From: Pseudomonas sp. MM213
GTDB lineage: Bacteria; Pseudomonadota; Gammaproteobacteria; Pseudomonadales; Pseudomonadaceae
Direction of reading: 5' to 3'
Length of the DNA stretch: 64,000 bases
Assembly: GCF_020423045.1 (NCBI RefSeq)
Contig: NZ_CP081943.1
Span: 5,704,001-5,768,000 of the forward strand
The position numbers and the translations under genes were made by a program. Numbering within the stretch: position 1 is the stretch's first letter; every line of letters starts with the position of its first letter. The notes under the pieces were generated by a model. That model searched no databases, was not told where the DNA came from, and worked only from the letters and a program-made list of their open reading frames with translations. Below, in pieces: positions 35,338 through 45,108 of this stretch.

Positions 35338-36160
35338 CGCATTTACCTCTCGTTAACAAGACTGTGTTCAACAAGCCATTACATGGCCGGAATTAAGTGT
35401 GTTCAGCAGTTGTAGTGCGCTCGGAAGTGCGGCAGTCAGGCGCCACAATGCCGTGTACAGGCATACTAAGTTCCGAGTGTCTAAATAAGTGCACTCAAGG
35501 TGTGCGTAACCAGGCCTTATTATTATGACTTGCCCTGTTATGCAGCCGAGTCCTCTGGTCGAGGTCCTTCGTGCAAAGGTCTTGCGCGCTCAATGCCAGG
35601 CCGAAAGCCCGTAAATCAAGCGGTTTGGTGCTCAGGTGAGCACGTTTATAGGGGCGCTGCCTTGGCCGTGTAGGGGATAGTAGTGATGCGTTATCTCCTT
35701 TCCTTCAGATGTTGCCCAAATCAGGGATTATGTAGCCGAAGTTATTGTGACAACTTCGCTACGTGAATCTCTTCTCTGCGTAAGTTATCTCGTACATGTT
35801 CAGAGATAATGGTTACCGGTGGTATGAGCTACGCATTTGGACATAGTTCCAGTCCACCCATCGCGAATTCTGAAATTTCTTGAAATATTGAAAAAGATGG
35901 CACTGCTTTCATATTGATAGCAACGGCTGTTTCACCCTTGATACATAGGGTCGTCGTTGGATTAGATAGTTTTATGCCACTACTGATAATTTTTTTTAGT
36001 GCCACTACTGAAAAAAATCACGAAAGTCGAGTGAAACTAAAGTTAGGATTTTGATTGCTTGAAAAATGGCGCCAAATAACTGACGGAAAAGGCGGGGGAT
36101 TGTTTGGAGATTTGAAGGCGGTGCACGACGCTTTTGCGGTCGTGCACCGACCGGGTGCAT
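35338..36160. other. 820-bp gene-free algD upstream region
   Basis: No convincing gene is seen; a 66-codon minus-strand frame at 36043-36243 overlaps yaaA and has no ribosome site. The part at 35850-36060 is strongly AT-rich, with a direct repeat GCCACTACTGA (35975-35985 and 36001-36011). In relatives this kind of region binds AlgR, AmrZ and other distal activators of algD; I could not pick out confident sites. A GGTGCACGAC/GTCGTGCACC hairpin (36119-36149) lies just after yaaA. Confidence 0.6.
35447..35474 (-). promoter_or_regulatory. Candidate AlgU (sigma-22) promoter of algD
   Basis: On the minus strand GGAACTT (35474-35468) is followed after 16-17 nt by GCATTG, about 110 nt before the algD ATG. 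The -35 matches the known GAACTT consensus of AlgU promoters; the -10 match to TCTGA is weak. Placement fits the known control of algD. Confidence 0.45.
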
Positions 36161-36940
36161 TTACTCGGGGGCGTGATCGCGCAGGAACACCAGGTTGTCC
36201 GGTTTAGACTGCTCGGCACTGTACCGATAGCCCTGAACGTCAAACTGCTTGAGTGCGGCGGGGTCGTTGATGCGTTCTTCGATGACGAATCGGCTCATCA
36301 TGCCCCGGGCCTTTTTCGCGTAGAAGCTGATGATCTTGTACTGACCGTTTTTCAGGTCCTTGAACTCGGTATTGATGATGCGGGCATTCAGGGCGCTGCG
36401 TTTGACCGCCGAGAAATACTCGTTGGACGCCAGGTTCAGCAGCACGTCATCGCCCTGATCGGCCAGGGCTTCGTTCAACCATTCGCTGATGCGCGTGCCC
36501 CAGAAGGCATACAGGTCCTTGCCACGGGCATTGGGCAATTTGGTGCCCATTTCCAGACGGTACGGTTGCATCAGGTCCAGTGGACGCAACAGGCCATACA
36601 GGCCGGACAGCATGCGCAGATGCTGCTGGGCGTAATCGAAATCGGCTTCGCTGAAGGTTTGTGCGTTGAGACCGGTATAAACGTCACCCTTGAACGCCAG
36701 CAGGGCCTGTTTGGCGTTTTCAGGCGTGAACGCCGGCGTCCAGCTGCCGAAACGCGCGGCGTTGAGCCCGCCGATCTTGTCGGAGACATGCATCAGCTCG
36801 CTGATCTGCGCCGGCGTCAGGTCGCGCAATTGCAGGATCAGCTCCTGGGAATGGTCGAGGTATTGCGGCTGGGTGAAACGCTGGGTGGCCGGCGGTGTTT
36901 CGTAATCGAGGGTCTTGGCGGGGGAAATCACCATCAGCAT
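36161..36940 (-). CDS. yaaA: Peroxide-stress protein YaaA
   Basis: A 259-residue member of the YaaA/DUF328 family ([17 protein letters not shown] at the start; [12 protein letters not shown], the family KXXRG-type basic motif, in the C-terminal third). Known in E. coli to lower free iron and protect against hydrogen peroxide damage. GGAG lies upstream of the ATG. It stands alone with a hairpin after the stop. Confidence 0.95.
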   Translation of the reverse strand: MLMVISPAKTLDYETPPATQRFTQPQYLDHSQELILQLRDLTPAQISELMHVSDKIGGLNAARFGSWTPAFTPENAKQALLAFKGDVYTGLNAQTFSEADFDYAQQHLRMLSGLYGLLRPLDLMQPYRLEMGTKLPNARGKDLYAFWGTRISEWLNEALADQGDDVLLNLASNEYFSAVKRSALNARIINTEFKDLKNGQYKIISFYAKKARGMMSRFVIEERINDPAALKQFDVQGYRYSAEQSKPDNLVFLRDHAPE

Positions 36941-37037
36941 GAAGTCGTCTCCTTTAATCGTGGGGCGATTCTAGGGGGTTGTCCGTGTTGACTCCAGCTA
37001 TCAAGTCCATAGGTGATGATCGGTGGCCACGATCCCC

Positions 37038-37130
37038 TGTAGGAGCGAGGCTTGCCCGCGAAAGCGGTGTATCAGTTACCGATGATGCCGACTGACACAC
37101 CGCCTTCGCGGGCAAGCCTCGCTCCTACAG
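37038..37130. repeat. REP doublet (REPIN)
   Basis: Arms TGTAGGAGCGAGGCTTGCCCGCGAA and TTCGCGGGCAAGCCTCGCTCCTACA, upstream of the deacetylase-like gene. Confidence 0.88.
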
Positions 37131-37205
37131 GTGTTTGGCGGCGCTGCGGGAATAGGGGCCGGATCAGCTATAGTGCCGCGCGGGTTTTGTTATGGAGACA
37201 TCCCA

Positions 37206-38330
37206 TTGCGTATCGTTTTTCTTTTTTCGGCGTGGCTGTTGAGTTTCGGTGCCCTGGCGGCGCCGGGCGATGTGGCGACGCTCGATCGCAGCACCTGGCC
37301 TGAACAGCTCAGCAACCCGACGCTGTTCGATGTCGCCTCGCGGGCAGAGATACTGATGTTCGCGCGCGTGCTGCTGGCCAGCGAATCGCTGGATGACGCG
37401 AGCCTGGCCCAGCGCCTGGGCCTGCGTACCATCAACCTGGACTCGGTCAACCGCCTGCGGCAGCGCATGTGGCAACAGTTGCTGACCAACTACAACTTCG
37501 CTCAACAGAGCTGCGATCAGGACGCTTCCTGGTGTTATCTGGTGGAGGACATGGCCACCTTGCGTGAGCAAGCCGCCAAGTTTCAGGTCAGCGCCGACAG
37601 CTACTACATCAAATGGTCCGAGCCGAGCCGACTGTTCCATGCACAGTACCTCGACGAGCAATTGCGCAAGGCTGCGCTGTTTCCGCAAACCAGCAGCGAA
37701 ATCGATCGTTTTGGCGACTACGAGCGCAACGGCGAGCAGATGCATGACCGGCTGTTCCTCTTGACCTTCGACAGCGCCGCCAATGCTGCGCCGGACAACA
37801 CGGCGTGGGTCACCGAGTACCTGCGCAAGGCCAACATGACGGGCACGTTTTTCGTCCTTGGCAAGGACATTCAGGCGCGTCTGAGCGATCGTTCCGTCGC
37901 CAACCTGCAGGCCACTTACTCGGCGCAGTGCATCGGCGTGCAAGGCTGGGAGTTCCGCTCCCACAGCCATTGGCAGGATTGGCAGGACTCGGTGCGGCGC
38001 AGCGCCGAACTGGTCAAAAGCAAATTGCCGGAGAACTACGTGCCGTTGTTTCGTCCGCCCGATGGTCAGCGCCGTTCAGACGCGCAAGGCTTCTTCAGAT
38101 CCCAGGGCCTGCAAGTGGCGCTGTGGGACATCGATGCCCAGGACGGCGCCGGCAAACTCAAGGCCAGTCAGAGCGCGCAGCGCGTGTTGACCCTGATGCT
38201 GTTGTGGCGGCATGGGGTGATCAATTTCAACATTAAACAGGATGGCGTGAAAACGGCGATGCCCTGGCTTGTGACGCAAACGGCGCTCAGCGGGATCGGT
38301 TGGGAAGATTGTCAGGATGCGTTTCGCTGA
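37206..38330 (+). CDS. Secreted polysaccharide deacetylase-like protein with degenerate metal motifs
   Basis: A 374-residue protein. I start at TTG 37206, preceded by GGAG, because this gives a clean signal peptide (MRIVFLFSAWLLSFGALA-APGD). An all-helical region (to about residue 175) precedes a NodB-like domain: LLTFDS (185-190), FRSHSHWQDW (250-259), LFRPPDG (281-287) and VALWDIDAQDG (304-314). The family motif TFDD lacks its second Asp here (D189-S190), and the usual HXXXH is altered, so metal binding may be lost or rearranged. It may be a carbohydrate-binding or inactive deacetylase. No partner genes are adjacent. Confidence 0.75.
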   Translation: MRIVFLFSAWLLSFGALAAPGDVATLDRSTWPEQLSNPTLFDVASRAEILMFARVLLASESLDDASLAQRLGLRTINLDSVNRLRQRMWQQLLTNYNFAQQSCDQDASWCYLVEDMATLREQAAKFQVSADSYYIKWSEPSRLFHAQYLDEQLRKAALFPQTSSEIDRFGDYERNGEQMHDRLFLLTFDSAANAAPDNTAWVTEYLRKANMTGTFFVLGKDIQARLSDRSVANLQATYSAQCIGVQGWEFRSHSHWQDWQDSVRRSAELVKSKLPENYVPLFRPPDGQRRSDAQGFFRSQGLQVALWDIDAQDGAGKLKASQSAQRVLTLMLLWRHGVINFNIKQDGVKTAMPWLVTQTALSGIGWEDCQDAFR

Positions 38331-38666
38331 AAGCGGGAAAGCCCGTAAATATTGGGGCTAAGGCGATTTTGGAGGGAAATTCAGTGCAGGCGGACTTCCG
38401 ACTTTAACGGCACATTGCCTGCAGGCCAAGGGCTATTCGTCACTCTGAAAAATAAACTTCAAAAAAGCGTCAAAGTGCTTTTTTCTGTCACATGTTTTGG
38501 AGTATTACGAAGACAGACCGCCGAAACCTGCAACACAGGTGGCGTCTCCCAAGACCCAGCTATGGATGCAGTTCACTTGAGTCCCCGCAGGTGAATTCGG
38601 CAGTCACTTCGAGGCGCAGCACCGCCAAGGTATTGCGTCGAATGGCTCCCACAAAGGTGACCGAGT
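38331..38666. other. Intergenic region without a visible gene
   Basis: A 336-bp gap before the PhoH gene. I see no convincing frame, repeat or terminator. It probably contains the phoH-like gene promoter; AAAGGTGA precedes the start. Confidence 0.5.
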
Positions 38667-40061
38667 ATGGATGATCACGGACGTAGTTCTTCCTCCAACC
38701 AGCCAATCCTTTATGTACTCGATACCAACGTATTGATTCACGATCCAAACGCCCTGCTGAACTTCGAAGAACACCACGTCGCGATTCCGATGACCGTGCT
38801 TGAGGAGCTGGACAAGCTCAAGAGCGGGCATCACAGCGTGGCTGCGGAATGCCGTCAGGCGATTCGCCTGATCGACAAGACCCTGGGCGAAGCCAGCCCT
38901 GAAGACGTTGAGCTGGGGGTGCCGATCCAGCGTGGCAAAAGTGGGCCCAAGGGTTTGCTGTCAATTTTGATGAGCAAACGTGCCGAACCGAACATCATTC
39001 TTCCCGAGCACCTGAACGACAACATCATCATCAATCAGTTGATCGACCTGCACGCGCGCGCGCCAAAGCTGCCCGTGGTGTTGGTCACCAAAGACATCAA
39101 CATGCGCCTCAAGGCCCGTGCCTGCGGGATCGCGGCCGAGGACTACAGCACTGACCAACTGGTTGACGACGTTTCGCTGTTGCCCAACGGTTATCACAAC
39201 ATGGACGGCTCCTTCTGGGATCGCGTGAGTAATGTCGAAACCCGTCAGGACCATGGCCGCACCTGGCACCAGGTGAAGCTGACCGACAACCTGCCGGCCG
39301 TTCACATCAACGAGTTCATCATTGACGAGCAGGGCTTTGTCGGCTGGATCAAGGAGATCGACGAAGACAAGCTGCTGATTCTCGACCTGCATCAGGAACC
39401 CCTGTTGCACCAGGAAGCCTGGGGCCTGAAACCGCGTGACATCTATCAGAGCCTGGCGCTGTACGCCTTGCTTGATCCGGATATTCACCTGGTCAACCTG
39501 TCGGGTGCGGCCGGTTCCGGCAAAACCATCCTGGCACTGGCGGCGGCAATCGAGCAGACCATGGTCAGCAAGCGCTATCGCCGGATCATCGCGACGCGCA
39601 GCGTTCAGGGCCTGGACCAGGAGATCGGTTTCCTGCCCGGCACCGAAGCGGAAAAAATGGAGCCGTGGCTGGGCGCCATCACCGACAACCTCGAAGCCTT
39701 GCACATGGATGACGAAAACACCCATGGCAGCGTCGATTACATCCTCAGCAAAGTGCCGTTGCAGTTCAAATCCCTCAACTACATCCGGGGTCGCAGCTTC
39801 CAGCAGAGCCTGATTTTGATCGACGAATGCCAGAACCTCACGCCGCACCAGATGAAAACCATCATCACCCGTGCCGGCGCCGGTTCCAAAGTGGTGTGCC
39901 TGGGTAACCTGGCGCAGATCGACACCCCTTACCTGTCCGCGACCAGCTCCGGGCTGACCTACCTGACTGAACGTTTCAAGGATTTCCCCAACGGCGTGCA
40001 CATCACCCTGCAAGGGGTGCCTCGTTCGATTCTGGCCGAATACGCCGAATCGCATCTGTAA
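38667..40061 (+). CDS. PIN-PhoH fusion ATPase (YlaK/PhoH2 type)
   Basis: A 464-residue protein with an N-terminal PIN RNase domain (YVLDTNVLIHDP from residue 16; VLEELDKLK; VLVTKDINMRLKA) and a C-terminal PhoH NTPase (Walker A GAAGSGKT at 280-287, Walker B LILIDECQN). This pairing is the PhoH2 architecture, described as an RNA helicase/ribonuclease in other bacteria. Acidic PIN residues are present, so nuclease activity is plausible. A terminator follows. The role in Pseudomonas is not established. Confidence 0.93.
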   Translation: MDDHGRSSSSNQPILYVLDTNVLIHDPNALLNFEEHHVAIPMTVLEELDKLKSGHHSVAAECRQAIRLIDKTLGEASPEDVELGVPIQRGKSGPKGLLSILMSKRAEPNIILPEHLNDNIIINQLIDLHARAPKLPVVLVTKDINMRLKARACGIAAEDYSTDQLVDDVSLLPNGYHNMDGSFWDRVSNVETRQDHGRTWHQVKLTDNLPAVHINEFIIDEQGFVGWIKEIDEDKLLILDLHQEPLLHQEAWGLKPRDIYQSLALYALLDPDIHLVNLSGAAGSGKTILALAAAIEQTMVSKRYRRIIATRSVQGLDQEIGFLPGTEAEKMEPWLGAITDNLEALHMDDENTHGSVDYILSKVPLQFKSLNYIRGRSFQQSLILIDECQNLTPHQMKTIITRAGAGSKVVCLGNLAQIDTPYLSATSSGLTYLTERFKDFPNGVHITLQGVPRSILAEYAESHL

Positions 40062-40072
40062 CCCTTCACCCA

Positions 40073-40107
40073 AACCGGGCGGCCCTCGTGGGTCGCCCGG
40101 TTTTTTA
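40073..40107 (+). terminator. Rho-independent terminator of the PIN-PhoH gene
   Basis: AACCGGGCGGCC-CTCGTG-GGTCGCCCGGTT followed by TTTTT, 12 bp after the stop. Confidence 0.9.
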
Positions 40108-40126
40108 TGCCCCACACAAAACCCCC

Positions 40127-40248
40127 TGTAGGAGCGAGCGGTGCGACGATTCGACTTGCCCGCGAAGGGTACGACGAAGTCTGTCAGGCACACCGCGTTA
40201 TCGTTTTTCGCGGGCAAGTCGAATCGTCGCACCGCTCGCTCCTACAAG
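40127..40248. repeat. Long REP doublet (REPIN)
   Basis: The arms of about 45 nt (TGTAGGAGCGAGCGGTGCGACGATTCGACTTGCCCGCGAA and complement) are longer than most in this window. It lies between PhoH and moaC. Confidence 0.88.
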
Positions 40249-40330
40249 GGATTGTCGTGATTCCATAATCAAACGTGCGGAAGATTGACCCACGGGTTTA
40301 CAATCGAGGCTCTTGATCAGGAGTAACCCT

Positions 40331-40804
40331 GTGCTGACTCATCTCGATTCCCAAGGTCGCGCCAACATGGTCGACGTCACTGAAAAAGACGTAACGTTCC
40401 GTGAAGCCACCGCTCAAGCGCGGGTGCGCATGCTGCCCGAAACCCTGCAAATGATCGTCAGCGGCGGTCACCCCAAGGGTGATGTGTTCGCCGTGGCGCG
40501 CATCGCCGGCATTCAGGCGGCGAAGAAAACCAGCGATCTGATTCCTCTGTGCCATCCGTTGCTGCTCACCGGCGTCAAGGTCGAACTGAGTGCCGAAGGC
40601 GACGACACCGTGCGCATCGTCGCGAGCTGCAAGTTGTCCGGGCAGACCGGTGTCGAAATGGAAGCGCTGACCGCAGCCAGTGTCGCGGCGCTGACGATTT
40701 ATGACATGTGCAAGGCCGTAGATCGTGGCATGACCATCGAGAGCGTGCGGTTGCTGGAGAAACTCGGGGGCAAGAGCGGTCATTACCAGGCGGATCAGTC
40801 ATGA
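40331..40804 (+). CDS. moaC: Cyclic pyranopterin monophosphate synthase MoaC
   Basis: A 157-residue enzyme of molybdenum cofactor synthesis that turns the MoaA product into cyclic pyranopterin monophosphate. Motifs include [25 protein letters not shown] and [29 protein letters not shown]. The start is GTG 40331 with AGGAG 7 nt upstream; the frame open further up is not conserved. The stop overlaps the moaD ATG (ATGA), so the genes are translationally coupled. Confidence 0.97.
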   Translation: MLTHLDSQGRANMVDVTEKDVTFREATAQARVRMLPETLQMIVSGGHPKGDVFAVARIAGIQAAKKTSDLIPLCHPLLLTGVKVELSAEGDDTVRIVASCKLSGQTGVEMEALTAASVAALTIYDMCKAVDRGMTIESVRLLEKLGGKSGHYQADQS

Positions 40805-41043
40805 ACCTCACCGTGAAGTTTTTCGCTCGTTATAGAGAAGCACTGGGCGTCGACTCAGTGAAAGTTGAAGGTGATTTCGCCACCGTCGATGACGTTCGCG
40901 CACTGCTGGCCAAGCGTGACGGCGCCGATGTGTTGAGCGAGCAGAACCTGATGTGCGCCCGCAACGAAGACCTCTGCCAACTCGACGAGCCGGTAAGTGA
41001 TGGCGATGAAGTGGCGTTCTTTCCGACCGTGACCGGGGGCTGA
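40801..41043 (+). CDS. moaD: Molybdopterin synthase small subunit MoaD
   Basis: An 80-residue ubiquitin-like sulfur carrier ending in the required Gly-Gly (FFPTVTGG) that is thiocarboxylated for transfer of sulfur to the pterin. It overlaps moaC by 4 nt and precedes moaE by 3 nt. Confidence 0.97.
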   Translation: MNLTVKFFARYREALGVDSVKVEGDFATVDDVRALLAKRDGADVLSEQNLMCARNEDLCQLDEPVSDGDEVAFFPTVTGG

Positions 41044-41046
41044 ACC

Positions 41047-41499
41047 ATGGCGATTCGCGTGCAGTCCACGGCGTTTGATCCGGGGGTGGAAGTCAACGCC
41101 ATGCACGCCGCCAATGTCGGCGTCGGTGCGGTGGTGAGTTTTGTCGGTTACGTGCGCGACTTCAATGACGGGCTCGACGTGGCCGGGATGTTCCTGGAGC
41201 ACTATCCGGGCATGACCGAAAAGGCCCTCGGCAAGATTGCCATCGAGGCCGAACAACGCTGGCCGTTGCTCAAGCTGGAAGTGCTGCACCGCATCGGCGC
41301 CCTGGAGCCGGGTGAGCCGATCGTCTTCGTCGGCGCCGCCAGCGCCCACCGCCAGGCCGCGTTCGATGCCTGCGCTTTTGTCATGGACTACCTGAAAACC
41401 CGCGCACCGTTCTGGAAGAAAGAGAACACCCGTGAAGGCGCGCGTTGGGTGGAAGGGCGTGACAGTGATCATGCAGCGGCGGATCGCTGGAAGCAGTAA
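41047..41499 (+). CDS. moaE: Molybdopterin synthase catalytic subunit MoaE
   Basis: A 150-residue catalytic subunit. The active-site lysines lie in YLKTRAPFWKKE, and the FVGYVRDFNDG loop and EHYPGMTEK stretch are typical. It pairs with MoaD to insert the dithiolene sulfurs. Last gene of moaCDE, followed by a REPIN. Confidence 0.97.
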   Translation: MAIRVQSTAFDPGVEVNAMHAANVGVGAVVSFVGYVRDFNDGLDVAGMFLEHYPGMTEKALGKIAIEAEQRWPLLKLEVLHRIGALEPGEPIVFVGAASAHRQAAFDACAFVMDYLKTRAPFWKKENTREGARWVEGRDSDHAAADRWKQ

Positions 41500-41524
41500 C
41501 CCCTGCGGCGCATTCAAGTACGCC

Positions 41525-41620
41525 TTCGCGGGCAAGTCGAATCGTCGCACCGCTCGCTCCTACAGGATCGTGTCGTTCAGACATTACCAATCCCTGTAGG
41601 AGCGAGGCTTGCCCGCGAAG
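41525..41620. repeat. REP doublet (REPIN)
   Basis: The arms TTCGCGGGCAAGTCGAATCGTCGCACCGCTCGCTCCTACA and TGTAGGAGCGAGGCTTGCCCGCGAA differ in the inner part, so the two REP units come from different subtypes. Confidence 0.8.
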
Positions 41621-41810
41621 AGGCCATCTGCATCACCCAGTACCTTCCTGACTCACCGCCCGACCACCGGACGGCACATCCGCGTTCCCCCCAATTGACG
41701 GCTCATACATAAAAGTCCAGTATGGAATTATAAGTACAAAAAAGGCGTGCCCCCGTTTCTGCTCTTTCTTCTGTCTTGCCAAACCAACAACAACCCGCGA
41801 GAGAACGAAC

Positions 41811-42587
41811 ATGAAGAAATTCCCCCTCATCACCGGTCTGGCCCTGAGCCTGTTGGCGTGCAGCACTCTGTTTGCCGCCGAGAAAACCCTGCGCATCGGC
41901 ATCGAGGCGGCTTACCCACCGTTCGCGTCGAAAACCGACAAAGGTGAAATCGTCGGTTTCGACTACGACATCGGCAATGCCCTCTGCGCGCAGATGCAGG
42001 TCAAGTGCGTCTGGGTCGAAGGTGAGTTCGACGGTCTGATTCCTTCCCTGAAAGTGAAGAAAATCGACATGGCGCTGTCGTCCATGACCATCAACGAAGA
42101 CCGCAAGAAGTCGGTGGACTTCACCCACAAGTACTACTTCACCTCATCGCGCCTGGTAATGAAGGAAGGCGCGGTGGTGGATGATCAGTACGCCAGCCTC
42201 AAAGGCAAGACCGTCGGCGTGCAACGTGCGACCACCACGGACCGTTATGCCACCGAGGTGTTTGAACCCAAGGGCATCACTGTCAAGCGTTACGGCAACA
42301 ACGAAGAGATCTACATGGATCTGGCAGCCGGTCGCCTCGACGCCATTTTCGCCGACACCATCCCGCTGAATGACTTCCTGTCGATGCCGCGCGGCAAGGG
42401 TTACGCCTTCGTCGGGCCAGAGCTCAAGGATCCGAAATACGTGGGCGAGGGCGCCGGGATTGCCGTGCGCAAGGGCAACACCGAATTGGTCAGCCAACTG
42501 AACACGGCCATCGACGGTATTCGCGCCAGCGGCGAGTACCAGAAGATTTCCGAGAAGTACTTCAAGTCTGATATCTACGGCGACTGA
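41811..42587 (+). CDS. Periplasmic amino-acid-binding protein (ArgT/HisJ type)
   Basis: A 258-residue secreted solute-binding protein of ABC family 3. A signal peptide ends at TLFA-AEK. Ligand-contact motifs include [51 protein letters not shown] and the paired cysteines of HisJ/ArgT (C58 and C65 region, LCAQMQVKC). It probably binds lysine, arginine, ornithine or histidine. No permease or ATPase genes are adjacent, so it would serve a transporter encoded elsewhere. Confidence 0.92.
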   Translation: MKKFPLITGLALSLLACSTLFAAEKTLRIGIEAAYPPFASKTDKGEIVGFDYDIGNALCAQMQVKCVWVEGEFDGLIPSLKVKKIDMALSSMTINEDRKKSVDFTHKYYFTSSRLVMKEGAVVDDQYASLKGKTVGVQRATTTDRYATEVFEPKGITVKRYGNNEEIYMDLAAGRLDAIFADTIPLNDFLSMPRGKGYAFVGPELKDPKYVGEGAGIAVRKGNTELVSQLNTAIDGIRASGEYQKISEKYFKSDIYGD

Positions 42588-42593
42588 GCAGCC

Positions 42594-42662
42594 GCATCGC
42601 CAGCAGGCTGGCTCCCACTTTGGAATGCATTCAACTGTGGGAGCCAGCCTGCTGGCGATGCG
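42594..42662. repeat. REP doublet (REPIN)
   Basis: GCATCGCCAGCAGGCTGGCTCCCAC...GTGGGAGCCAGCCTGCTGGCGATGC, a perfect hairpin just after the binding-protein gene. Confidence 0.88.
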
Positions 42663-42822
42663 GTCGTGGGATCATGCAAATCTCTGGAAACTGATCGAAT
42701 TTAATCCCTTCTTAACCACCTTATCGTTTATTCCCCGACATCTATTCCACACGCCCCGGGCTCTCCAAGGTCCGGGCCAGCGTGTAGACTTCCGGTCAAT
42801 CGATATCTAGAAGGGAAACGCA

Positions 42823-43332
42823 ATGAGCGAGGAAACGATGCGGTTGGGCCGTGAGCGGCGCTACCTGGTGTTGCTGGGCATCATCTGTCTGGCGCTGATT
42901 GGCGGCGCGCTGTACATGCAGATCGTGCTGGGCGAGGCGCCGTGCCCGCTGTGCATCCTGCAACGTTATGCCTTGTTGCTGATCGCGATCTTCGCGTTCA
43001 TCGGCGCGGCAATGCGCACCCGCCGCAGCATCACGGTGTTTGAAACCCTGGTGGTGATCTGCGCCCTGGCAGGCGTCGGCGTAGCCGGGCATCACGTCTA
43101 TACCCAGTTCTATCCGGCGGTCAGCTGCGGCATCGATGTGTTGCAACCGATTGTCGATGGTCTGCCGCTGGCGAAGATCTTCCCGCTGGGGTTCCAGGTC
43201 GATGGTTTCTGCTCCACGCCGTACCCGCCGATCCTCGGTCTGTCACTGGCACAGTGGGCGTTGATCGCCTTTGTCCTGGTGGTGGTGCTGGTGCCATTGC
43301 TCACTTCGCGCAACCGCAAGGCACTGCGCTGA
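42823..43332 (+). CDS. dsbB: Disulfide bond formation protein B
   Basis: A 169-residue inner-membrane protein with four predicted spans. It carries the quinone-side redox pair C41/C44 (CPLC) and the second periplasmic cysteine pair in VSCGIDV and GFCSTP. It reoxidises DsbA and passes electrons to quinone. AAGGGAAA precedes the ATG. A clear terminator follows. Confidence 0.95.
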   Translation: MSEETMRLGRERRYLVLLGIICLALIGGALYMQIVLGEAPCPLCILQRYALLLIAIFAFIGAAMRTRRSITVFETLVVICALAGVGVAGHHVYTQFYPAVSCGIDVLQPIVDGLPLAKIFPLGFQVDGFCSTPYPPILGLSLAQWALIAFVLVVVLVPLLTSRNRKALR

Positions 43333-43361
43333 GGTCATTCGCGGTATCGCTGTGCAACACA

Positions 43362-43403
43362 TGAAAACGCCCCGGCCCTCGTTGAGAGAGCCGGGGCGTT
43401 TTG
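43362..43403 (+). terminator. Rho-independent terminator of dsbB
   Basis: AAAACGCCCCGGCCCTC...GAGAGCCGGGGCGTTTTGCC, symmetric with A-run and T-run, so probably active in both directions. Confidence 0.85.
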
Positions 43404-44160
43404 CCATTCAGGGCTCGGGTAAAAAGACCTTGATGCGCGACAAGAACGGGTGCGGCGCATGTGCGACATGTTGTCACAGCGCGAGTGTCGCAAGGCGTTT
43501 CAGCGTGTCGGATTGGTATGCGTAGACGCAATGAAAATGGTCTTCTGATTTCGCAACAGGCTTTAGCGCTCTCAACCTGGAACAGGCAGTTTTAACAGGC
43601 CTTGGCAAATTGCCAGAGCCCTTGTCACATGGGGGCTTAGGCAGGGTAGAGGGCAGAGGCAGAGCTTTCGATACTGTCTGAACTGCGCGTGGTAGCCCTA
43701 CTTATTTTGGTGTTTTTGTTGAGAATGAATTTCGATAAGATGCCGCACTTTTGCGAAAACCGTTAATGATTGTTGCTGGAATGGATAAAAATTATTTCGG
43801 GATGAGACATGGTTTATGAATCGTTACATATCTACAATCGCCCGCACTGAATTCCCGGCACTGCTCACCCTGCTTCAGGTGCTTGAGCAGCAATAGGACG
43901 TCGAGGGGCCGGATGGCTTCATGCGACTCCTCTGGTGTCGGTGCCTTCCAACTATCCGCACCAAATGGAATTGGTCTGTAACAAGGCCTTTGACCACGAA
44001 TTCGAATAAGAACTCACCGCTTGCCCAGGAATTGTCGAGCAGCGTCTGACGCGCGACGGGCGGCCCTTATTCAATCCAAGAAAATGCCAACCCTTGGCAG
44101 GGTGAAGTGTTGGCGATCAAAACCCAACTGCATTGCGCAAGCTGCTTTAGAGGTCGTGAG
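43404..44160. other. 757-bp region upstream of cyoABCDE without an assigned gene
   Basis: This region probably carries the cyo promoter. TTGAT-GCGC-GACAA (43430-43443) partly resembles an Anr box. Two very short frames were seen: 43433-43525 (30 codons, cysteine-rich, CGACATCC) and 43816-43896 (26 codons, MNRYISTIARTEFPALLTLL). Neither has a good ribosome site and neither is called. The stretch around 43940-44010 reads PHQMELVCNKAFDHEFE followed by a stop and could be a gene remnant. Confidence 0.45.
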
Positions 44161-45105
44161 ATGAGTAAAAACAGGTACCCCAGACTACTAGGCTTATTGC
44201 CGCTGATCGGCACGTTGTTGCTGTCAGGCTGCAACATGACCTTGCTCGATCCCAAGGGCCAGGTTGGCCTGGACGAGCGAAACCTGATCATCACCGCAAC
44301 GCTGCTGATGCTGTTGGTCGTGGTTCCGGTCATCGTCATGACCTTCCTGTTCGCCTGGAAATACCGCGCGTCCAACACCGACGCCGTGTACACGCCGAAA
44401 TGGTCGCACTCCACCAAGATCGAAATCGCGGTGTGGGCTGTTCCAGTGCTGATCATCATTGCCCTGGGTTATGTCACTTACAAGTCGACCCACGCACTGG
44501 ACCCTTACAAGCCGCTGGTCTCCGACGTCAAGCCAATCACCATTGAAGTGGTCGCGCTGGACTGGAAGTGGATGTTCATCTATCCGGAGCAAGGCATCGC
44601 CACCGTCAACAAGATCGTGTTCCCGGCGCACACGCCGATCAACTTCAAGGTGACTTCGGACTCCGTGATGAACTCGTTCTTCATCCCGGCGCTGGGCGGC
44701 CAGATCTACGCGATGGCCGGCATGCAGACCAAACTGCACCTGATCGCCAACCAGAACGCTGAAATGGACGGTATCTCCGCCAACTACAGCGGCGCGGGTT
44801 TCACCGGCATGAAGTTCAAAGCTATCGCCACTTCCCAGGAAGATTTCGACGCCTGGGTCAGCGAAGTCAAAAAGGCACCTAAACAGCTTGAAAAAGCTGA
44901 ATACGAAGCCCTTTCCAAGCCAAGCCAGAACAACCCAGTCGAGCTCTACTCCTCGGTCACGCCGAACCTGTTCCAGATCATCGTCGACAAGTACGAAGGC
45001 ATGAAACCAGGCAAGCCGATGCACCACGAGAAGAAAGAGCACGAAGTGGCCGCCATGGAAGGGATGGACATGAGTTCGCATTCAGCTGCCGGGGCAGAGG
45101 AGTAA
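44161..45105 (+). CDS. cyoA: Cytochrome bo3 ubiquinol oxidase subunit II
   Basis: A 314-residue lipoprotein. The signal ends LLLSGC with the lipidated Cys at 24. Two membrane spans follow, then a periplasmic cupredoxin-like domain without CuA ligands, as in quinol oxidases ([18 protein letters not shown]). A His/Met-rich tail ([20 protein letters not shown]) is unusual and may bind copper. I start at the ATG 44161 with GAGG upstream. First gene of cyoABCDE. Confidence 0.97.
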   Translation: MSKNRYPRLLGLLPLIGTLLLSGCNMTLLDPKGQVGLDERNLIITATLLMLLVVVPVIVMTFLFAWKYRASNTDAVYTPKWSHSTKIEIAVWAVPVLIIIALGYVTYKSTHALDPYKPLVSDVKPITIEVVALDWKWMFIYPEQGIATVNKIVFPAHTPINFKVTSDSVMNSFFIPALGGQIYAMAGMQTKLHLIANQNAEMDGISANYSGAGFTGMKFKAIATSQEDFDAWVSEVKKAPKQLEKAEYEALSKPSQNNPVELYSSVTPNLFQIIVDKYEGMKPGKPMHHEKKEHEVAAMEGMDMSSHSAAGAEE

Positions 45106-45108
45106 ACG

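Noticed and set aside
36043..36243. 66-codon minus-strand frame downstream of yaaA
   Set aside because: Overlaps the yaaA 3' end, has no ribosome site and no protein-like pattern.
43433..43525. 30-codon Cys-rich frame (CGACATCC) after dsbB
   Set aside because: No ribosome site and very short; the cysteines may be chance. Noted in the region entry only.
43816..43896. 26-codon frame MNRYISTIARTEFPALL before cyoA
   Set aside because: Too short and weakly supported; may be a leader peptide or chance.
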